From Perca fluviatilis (taxonomy: Eukaryota > Chordata > Actinopteri > Perciformes > Percidae), in contig NC_053116.1 of NCBI RefSeq assembly GCF_010015445.1, positions 7,144,809 through 7,208,808 on the forward strand: a stretch of DNA of 64,000 nucleotides, read 5' to 3'. Each line of letters begins with the position of its first letter. The stretch's first letter is position 1. Shown here piece after piece: positions 57,364-64,000 of this stretch. Both the position numbers and the translations under genes were made by a program. The notes under the pieces were generated by a model. That model searched no databases. It was not told the origin of the DNA and worked only from the letters and a program-made list of their open reading frames with translations.

Positions 57364-58230
57364 GCCGAGGAACTCTTGCAGGGATTTGACAGTGACGCGC
57401 GTGGGAAATGCGTGACCGCCTCCACCTTTGATGGGAGAGGGACTGAAACCGTCCTTAGTGACTCTGTGTCCCAGGAAGTCAATGGTGGAGAGACCAAACT
57501 GGCACTTGGCAGGGTTGACAATCAGGCCATGTTGGCTAAGCCGCTCAAACAGGGTGCAGAGGTGTGCCAGGTGCTGAAGACGTGGACGTGCTCCGCTACC
57601 AGGATGTCATCCAAGTACACAAAAGAAAAGGCAGGTCCTGCAAAACAGAGTCCATGAGGCGTTGAAAAAGACTGAGCTGCGTTTTAAGGCCGAACGGCAT
57701 GCGCAGGAACTCAAAACAAAACGGCGTGATACCACGCCGTTTTGGGAATGTCCAGTGAGTGTACAGGCACCTGATGATATCCCCGGACGAGGTGCACTTT
57801 GGAAAAATCACCTTACCAGCCAGATGCACTGAAAAATCCTGTATGTTCCGGGACTGGGTAGCGGTCAGGTGTCGTTTGCCTCATTAAGCGCCCGGTAGTC
57901 CCCACAGGGTGCCATCTGCCACCAGGTTTGGGGACGAGGTGGGGGGCGACGCCCATGGGCTGTTGGATCGGCGGATTATGCCCAGGTGTTCCATATTCGC
58001 AAACTCAGCCTTTGCCACGGCAAGCTTGGTCGGGTCGAGGCGCCGAGCATGGGCGTAGACAGGCGGACCAGTAGTGGTGAGATGGTGCTCCACACCATGC
58101 TTCACAGCAGATGCAGAGAAAGTGGGCTGAGTGAGGGCTGGGAAACCGGCAAGCAGACGGTGGAAGACATCTGAGGCTGAGAGCATGCTAGACAGTCTTA
58201 TGGAGTCAGCCCCGCTCGTCGCCAAACACA
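57364..58230 (-). pseudogene. gypsy reverse transcriptase
   Basis: Pieces are in different minus frames. F-E-F-L-R-M-P-F-G-L-K and F-Q-R-L-M-D-S-V-L lie at 57596-57829. The YxDD-type catalytic box follows in a shifted frame, where the unshifted translation reads L-L-C-T-W-M-T-S-W. The N-terminal part (57884-58231) has the block L-A-V-A-K-A-E-F. Confidence 0.75.
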
Positions 58231-58240
58231 ATTCAACACA

Positions 58241-58435
58241 TTACCTCCGTCCGTATATGCGGATGGGGCTACCATTAGCAGCTTCCAAAGGGGGCGGGGG
58301 GCCCCCGGTCAACATGTCCAAACGGGAAGCAGGTAGGACGCTCCTTGGTGCTCCCGTGTCGCAGAAAACCCGTCCGGAGATGCCGTCACGGATGAAAAGC
58401 AAGCAGCTGCCGCCGACGCCGACGCTCATGGCCAC
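58241..58435 (-). pseudogene. gypsy aspartic protease
   Basis: The minus frame shows the D-T-G-A active site followed by R-S-V-L-P and downstream N-G-S-P-I-R-I-Y-G, in the order of retropepsins. A single short frame, separated from gag and RT by stops. Confidence 0.78.
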
Positions 58436-58490
58436 TACTGAGCGCCCGGCCCGGCGCGCTTCCGAAAATACACAGGCTTAACGGCATTTG

Positions 58491-59036
58491 TTAGCCTTGG
58501 TTCCAAACTTTCGCAATGTAAAAACACAAGCCTGAAGACAGTTGGGGGCAGAAGACTGCTGCTGAAGAGAAGTTGTTGCAGCAACAAAGGGTGGAGTCGC
58601 TGACGTCAGAGGAGCAATGTGCGTCGAAAAACGGCCACACAACTTCCCTGGCCTCGCCAGGAAAAATTTTATCAGCCTCTTCAGCCAGTCTCCGACAGTC
58701 AGTGATTGTGGTGTTGGCTAGTGCAGCTCTCACTTGGGAAGGCAGCTGACGCAGGAAAAGCTGGATGAACAAAAAATCTGGTCTGTGCTCACCCAAGAGA
58801 TCCAGCATACGGTCCATGAGCTCAGACGGGCGGTTTGCTGTCCGCCAGTCCTTGAAGGGAGAAAAGCCTGCTGGCTCTCTCGCGTCCGACAGTTCAAACG
58901 TTTTCAACAGGTGGGCTTTGGCGTTAGCCGTATACTTCTCAGTTGCCGGAGGAGTTTTTAGAAGGCTCACCACTCTAGATGCCGTTGAATTTCCGAGGCC
59001 GTAGTAGTACTTTGTTGTGTCCGCGGTGATCTCCAC
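58491..59036 (-). pseudogene. gypsy gag
   Basis: The minus frame of 181 codons has L-G-N-S-T-A-S-R-V, an alpha-helical capsid-like stretch with F-L-R-Q-L-P-S-Q-V-R, and L-A-E-E-A-D-K-I-F. No CCHC knuckle is seen; the frame starts within gag, and the leader occupies 59037-59163. Confidence 0.7.
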
Positions 59037-59183
59037 CAGAGCAAACTGGCGCTTCAGTCTGGGCGAACCATGCCGATGCCGACGATTCCCAATAATTCGG
59101 GGAGTTTCAGGGTAACAGCGTTAGTGGTCATGATCGTTTCGTGTCTCTGGATCCATCCAGCAAACTAATGTCGGGGTCACCAG

Positions 59184-59529
59184 TGTGGAAATTGAAGTAG
59201 ATTTACAAGAGGCAATTTCTCACGCGTTGATCAACATGCGTGGTATGGTTTTATTTTTAGCCAGAAAACAACTCTACAAGGAAAAAGGCGCTGACCAGCA
59301 ACAAAACCCCGTAAGGTGTCGTCATCACACATTCAGAACATTTAAAAGGGGCCGCGGTCCCTGAACAGTCATAATTACATAAAGTGACTAAGGACAGTAA
59401 ATTACATGTATATGTATTACGTTTGTCACTGCATGTAGAACCATATTAAGAACAAGGTGCCGTTAATAATCAACAGTGTAGAACCACACACAACAAATAA
59501 GGTGAATTATGTATGTCACATTCACTACA
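59184..59529 (-). repeat. gypsy 5' LTR and adjacent primer-binding site
   Basis: 346 bp. Immediately inside (59170-59183, minus strand) is CTGGTGACCCCGAC, the primer-binding site position. Confidence 0.85.
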
Positions 59530-59690
59530 CGCTGTTGTGATTGGTCAACCATATTCAAATAAGCCACTGGGCGGGCTGTGTTTGCTTAGGCAGCACCTAT
59601 GGGCAGCACAGATGAAAAACTGGGCTGGCTTTCTCAATCAGTGACATCACTAACGTTTTCAGGCAGAGAAGTCTGTTGAAAGGAAGCTCC

Positions 59691-60239
59691 ATTTTGAGTG
59701 AAATGTGTGTCTTTGTACTTTATACATCTATATATACACTAAACTCACTCAAAGATGCACTGTAAACCCGGTTTCCATATCTAATCAAACATTTAAAGTA
59801 TAATATACTTACAATTCAAATCGATTAAGTTTTGGTTGCATTACTAGCAAATGTAAGTATGGTATACTAATTTGTAGACCTAGTTGAGTCTGTGAATAAC
59901 TTTAAGTGAAATGGCTTAAAATTCCCAAGTTTTTGTCATGACCATCTCTCTAGGCTACATAAAGTTACAACCAAGCCACAGGATCTGAACATAGGCTATT
60001 TTTTTTCAGAGTTGTATGTAATCACAGCAAAATTAGGCTACTAGGCTATTGTATTGTATTGTATAATAGGCATTTTTATTCATTAACACAAACTCACGGG
60101 GGTTTGTGCATAAATAAATTATATTACTAACATTATGGTTAACGTTAAGGGCCGTTGCTTCCATATATTTCAATTTAGTTTCTGAGAAATCACAATTTCT
60201 GTTGTTTCCGTATGTCTTAAAAAACACCAACTACAGTAG
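59691..60239. other. Unannotated, AT-rich
   Basis: No open frame or repeat that I can support. Confidence 0.5.
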
Positions 60240-61461
60240 GCCTACTCATGAGTATCCGTGGCGACGTCGCTCTTTCATGCAATGCACGATGGGAACGTGA
60301 AAGCCGTCATACTTGCCCGTCCGTGGCTGTCTATGCTTTTGGCTGAGAAGACGTCACCTGCTTCGCGCACCGGACAGTCCAGTTGCTGCTAAAACTTCGC
60401 CAGAGACGGTAAGTAGCTTTGATCTCGCTCTCCATTGTTTAGCTAACGTTGCTGCTGAGGACTCAGTCAACTTAATGTTTCCGTGTTTGTGTGTGGATAC
60501 AAGGGGATGTTGGTGAGTAGTGGGGCCGCTAATTTTAACTAGGTTGGCAGCCATTTTCACCTGCTAGCTAACGTTACAGTTTGAAGGTTTTTTTTCACTT
60601 GGGGCGCGCGCTGTTTGTGAGAAGTCCAAGTTAAGCAGTTTGACGTCGATGGACATTAACATTGTCACCCGTTAGCTAACTTAGCTAGCTACTTAGCTAC
60701 TTTTCACACTGGAGGGCTTTTGTGAGAACGCGTTTAGTGAAAGACATTTTAATAAGTTCAACGGACATCACCTATAGCCACCGGTTTGAAATTGCCTTTC
60801 TTGCTTGAAACGCTTTGTGAACTTGGAAAACTGTCGTTTTAACCATAGACAGTATTTTAACCAGTTCAACGGGACATTTTTCACCTGTAGCGTCTTGGCG
60901 GTGACGCCCGCTTTGAACCGCTCTCGACATATTAAAAGGCCCACGGAGCGGAAGAAACGCGCATTAATTTGGGGGTCGAAGGAAGCGCAACACGTTAATA
61001 ACGTTACATACTTTTTTCTTACTGAGGGGCTTTTGTGAGTAGTGTAAAACCGTTGTTGTAACCAGTTCAACTGGACATTTTTCACCTGTAGCGTCTTGGT
61101 GACACCGCCCGATCCACTGAAGGAGGGATACGCACTCGTGGGAAGAGTGTTAGTGACCACATTGGATTGTTTTTTCCTAGTATTAAATGTGAATGACAAC
61201 TTTGACCCTTCATTTTATTATTGTCTAATGCATGACATAGGCTCCGCTTTAGTGATTATTGTACCTTCAACCTCTTAAGAGAAAGTGAATTGCACCGGAT
61301 TAACGCTATGCAAACTGAGTATATTAGCAATACACCCCTAATAATGACATTATGGCTTTAATGTTAGCTAATTTGAAAATACAGGTATGTTGTTACAATA
61401 GACTACTGTAGCTTATATAAGTTCCCTTGTCTCTTATTTTCTTTGTTTTATTGTGTTGCAG
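60240..61461 (+). promoter_or_regulatory. Likely 5' exon and intron of the broken zinc-finger/transposase gene
   Basis: A GC-richer patch at 60240-60408 ends in a good donor (GACG|GTAAGT at 60409). A T-rich acceptor ending TTGTGTTGCAG is at 61461. Between them are repeated blocks (60580-61120). Two ~60-base blocks with TTTTTCACCTGTAGCGTCTT occur at about 60849 and 61060. This is a splice-site-based inference; no transcript is known. Confidence 0.45.
60580..61120. repeat. Diverged ~200-bp tandem blocks
   Basis: Three related segments begin near 60600, 60700 and 61020 with GGC(G/T)...TTTGTGAG. Two of them continue with TAACCAGTTCAAC(G/T)GGACATTTTTCACC. They may be promoter or subterminal repeats of a transposon. 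Confidence 0.6.
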
Positions 61462-61534
61462 GTCATGGGAAGAGATCCTTTTGAACCCAAGATCCTGAAA
61501 TTGGCAACAAGCTGAATACCAATCTCTGAAAAAT

Positions 61535-62221
61535 ATGCTTTGGAAGTGTAAGTATTGCCCTCTTAACTGTGAAAAGAGAGCACAGCTATTTAAACATTAT
61601 AGGCTAAAACATGGAAGTTATGCAAGAACAGAGCCCTTTCCTTGTTTACATCAGGAATGTCCATGTACATTTAAATCACTTAATGCACTAAAAGTACATT
61701 TGTCCCGCCTTCACACCAAAATTCCTGATCAGCAGCAACCACATGTAGATGCACCAGTTAAATTTAGCTGTCTGTCATGTGGGTTTGCCGAGTCTTGTTC
61801 TCAGACCGACTACTTTACTCACCTGCGTACTGCACACTTAAAAGTAAATCATAAAGTCAGGTGCCCATATAAAGACTGTAACTTTGAAACCAGTATCTAC
61901 TCCACTTTCAAAGCACACAAGAGTAAAGTACACCAGGACCAGAACTGGAAAAGGTTCAAGTCAGAAATCATTGGTTTGGATAATGTAAGCGATGACAGTG
62001 ATGCCGCACAAGACCAAATGTCACATGCTGATGATATGGACGATTTAGAAGATGTCAGTGTAGAAGCCAGTGAGAATGATCTTCGTAATTTAGAAAAACA
62101 GCTTGAGCACAACTTAGCATCTCTCCTGTTAAAGATGCAAACTGTCCTGCACATACCAGAGAGTGCTGTGCAAGAAATGATACAACAGCTTTGTCACAGC
62201 CACTTCTGCATAACAGAGTGA
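61535..62221 (+). CDS. C2H2 zinc-finger N-terminal part of a transposase-like gene
   Basis: The ATG at 61535 opens 228 codons. Four Cys/His fingers are visible: C5-x2-C8-x12-H21-x4-H26, C-x4-C...H-x4-H (about residues 37-60), C-x2-C...H-x4-H (about 79-101) and C-x4-C...H-x4-H (about 110-133). An acidic, Asp/Met-rich segment follows and then a Leu-rich helix. The frame ends at TGA 62219-62221, but homologous-looking sequence continues in another frame, so this is the first part of a longer broken gene. I recall this finger-plus-transposase layout as a multicopy uncharacterised family in fish. Fingers probably bind DNA; no host role is claimed. Confidence 0.6.
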   Translation: MLWKCKYCPLNCEKRAQLFKHYRLKHGSYARTEPFPCLHQECPCTFKSLNALKVHLSRLHTKIPDQQQPHVDAPVKFSCLSCGFAESCSQTDYFTHLRTAHLKVNHKVRCPYKDCNFETSIYSTFKAHKSKVHQDQNWKRFKSEIIGLDNVSDDSDAAQDQMSHADDMDDLEDVSVEASENDLRNLEKQLEHNLASLLLKMQTVLHIPESAVQEMIQQLCHSHFCITE

Positions 62222-64000
62222 GGGCCGTACTGAAGAAATATTATGTTGACATTAACACAACAGTTGTGAGAGAGGTTACCAGTGTCGTGTCAGAAAGTAA
62301 CATAATTGCATTTTGTGCTAAAGATGGATCCCTAGGAACTGCTAAAAGGAGAGCGCCTATGTATGCAGTGAGAGTTTCCACTTGTGAACCCCATTGAATA
62401 TTGTGTGGAAAAGGCAAAAAACACTTGCATATGTCCCTATTGTTCCCATGCTCCAGAAGTTGCTGAACAAAACTGACATATTGAATAAAGCCATGTCAGA
62501 AAAAGTCCATGTCCCACAGGAATATAGATCATATGTAGATGGGCAGTGCTTTAATGAAAACTCTTCTTGCAAGGGATGAGTTCACAATTGCTCTTGGACT
62601 TTACATTGATGACTTTGAAGTAGCCAATCCTCTAGGAACATCAAAGCTGAAACATAAAATGTGTGCCATATACTGGGTCATTGCCAACATACCTGCAAAA
62701 TATAGGTCAACCCTTAACTCAATCCAACTTGCACTACTGTGCAATACCTCAACAGTCAAAGAGTGTGGTTACGCTAAAGTTCTGCAACCTCTTATCTATG
62801 ATCTTAAGTCATTGGAGCAAAATGGTGTTTACTTGGAACAACTAGGTGAGAGTGTGAAAGGCACTCTTATATGAGTAAAGTCTTATATGTTGCTGCTGAT
62901 AATCTTGGTGCCCACTCCCTTGCAGGATTCCTGGAGAGCTTCACTGTTGACAAGTTCTGCAGATTCTGTTCGGCAAGCAGGAGTGACACAAACGCCCAAG
63001 AGGTATGTTCTGGTTTCTTTAAACTCCGAGACCAAGACTCCCATGATAAGCAGGTGCAGGAGGTGAGAGAGGACCCAGCATTGAGTCAGATTTATGGTGT
63101 GAAAAGAGCATGTCCTTTAACTGAGAATCTTGAGCACTTTCATGCAGTCACTGGTTACCCTCCTGACATCTTGCATGATATATTGGAAGGCATTGTTCCA
63201 ACTGAGTTGTCCCTTTGTCTTAAAGACCTGATAGACAAGGGGTATTTCACACTAGAAATGTTAAATCAGGCCATCAGGTACTTTAACTACACATTTACTG
63301 ACAAAACAGACAGACCTCAGATTATTGGAAAGGGATTTTCCGCCAAAAGGACCATTGGTGGAAATGCCCATGAGAATTGGTGTCTCATAAGGCTCCTTCC
63401 ATTTCTTATTGGTCACTGTGTCCCTGAGGGTGACAACACTTGGGAAATTGTCATGCTTCTCAAAGATGTGGTTGAGCTAGCTGTTGCACCAAGGCATACT
63501 GAAGGGACACTGCATTTTCTGGACTGTAAAATAGCAGAGCACAGACAGCTGCTGCTGTCAACATTTCCAGATTTTCGTTTAAGGCCAAAGCATCACTTTG
63601 TGGAACATTACCCTCAGCTTGTTTTAAAAATTTGGTCCCCTGTCTGATGTTTGGACAATGCGCTTTGAGGGGAAGCACAAGTTCTTTTTAAAAAGGCAAT
63701 TCGCAATGTGCAAAACTTCAAAAATGTTGCCATGACACTTGCTACCAAACACCAGAAAGCAGTCAGTTACCACCTTGACTGTAGCTCTTTTCAGACCATC
63801 AGTTGAGATGGCCAAAGGTTACCCCAGTTTTGCTTGCCTCTTTCCCTTTGGACGTTCAGAGAGTAATCCGCGCAACATTACAGAGCCTGGGTCGGTTCTT
63901 TAATGCGTCATCTGTCTGTGTAGATGGAATCAAATATCATCCAGGCATGATGCTCTCTACTGGCTCATGCTCAGGTCTCCCTGAATTTGCCCAGATTCAA
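62191..64000 (+). pseudogene. Transposase-like downstream part, frameshifted, runs off the window
   Basis: Consecutive open pieces lie in changing frames: about 62191-62397, 62394-62579, 62539-62874, 62871-63647, and short pieces to the end. The longest (62871-63647, 258 codons) has A-A-D-N-L-G-A-H-S-L-A-G-F, a Cys pair in F-C-R-F-C, and G-Y-P-P-D-I-L-H-D-I-L-E-G. The last resembles the P-P-D-x-L-H-D-x-L-E-G signature of tnp2/CACTA-type transposases in my memory. Four or more frame changes break it, so it is a decayed mobile gene or carries sequencing indels. Confidence 0.55.

Larger units (their letters stand above)
55079..59529 (-). mobile_element. Ty3/gypsy LTR retrotransposon, degenerate
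   Basis: 4451 bp on the minus strand with two LTRs, flanked by CGCT duplications (55075-55078 and 59530-59533). The internal order in minus direction is primer-binding site, gag, protease, RT, RNase H, integrase. Frames are broken in several places, so it is not active. Confidence 0.88.
54881..59690. mobile_element. Older dispersed repeat split by a Ty3/gypsy insertion
   Basis: 54881-55078 (starting CCCCTATCATATTCC) and 59534-59690 appear to be two halves of one repeat resembling the 25.2-kb TTAA element family in style. They are separated exactly by the gypsy element and its CGCT duplication. Outer ends were not defined. Confidence 0.45.

Overview
The window looks like one scaffold segment of a teleost fish genome. 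It holds exon-intron genes with GT/AG splice sites, fish-type CD300/pIgR-like immunoglobulin receptors, and typical fish repeats: BEL/Pao, Ty3/gypsy and L2 retroelements, many hAT-like elements with 8-bp target duplications, a TTAA element, and CA/CT microsatellites. A percomorph fish is my guess; the species cannot be read from the sequence.

Layout. Bases 1-37290 carry a plus-strand tandem array of V-set immunoglobulin receptors. Copy 1 (538-4132, signal exon off the left edge) has an ITSM and ITIM tail but a stop codon at the end of its V exon. Copy 2 (11726-17495) is the only complete open gene: six exons, 244 residues, with a different transmembrane segment and tail. Copy 3 (27625-35389) resembles copy 1, has a duplicated stalk, and is shortened after its ITIM by a 1-base insertion. 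Copy 4 is only a promoter and signal-peptide exon (37251-37290) with no Ig exon after it. Flanks and introns are paralogous, so insertions can be dated relative to the duplications by empty sites in the sister copy.

Mobile elements interleave with the array. A BEL/Pao element (5499-11614) ends 111 bp before the copy 2 start codon. An L2 LINE (about 20.76-24.72 kb) is split by a 1.76-kb TG...CA insertion with a 4-bp duplication. A TTAA-flanked element occupies 25230-27274. Introns of copy 3 hold a hAT-like element, an element with a 9-bp duplication and a second L2.

From 38 kb on there is no clear host gene. The most striking object is a 6.4-kb near-palindrome (39002-45445) with an exact 8-bp target duplication. 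Its arms are built from tandem 171/150-bp units around a different GC-richer centre of about 370 bp. Next come a small hairpin element, a hAT-like element carrying a piece of mrps28 (46783-48019), minisatellites, an LTR remnant, a broken THAP domain, another hAT-like element (51881-53750), a minus-strand Ty3/gypsy element (55079-59529), and a broken C2H2 finger plus transposase-like gene running off the right edge.

How the genes fit together: copies 1-3 are paired-type leukocyte surface receptors with a V-domain ectodomain and tyrosine motifs expected to recruit SHP phosphatases or SH2 adaptors. Nearly identical V exons joined to two unrelated tail types point to recombination or gene conversion. 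The rest of the window is mostly transposon history.
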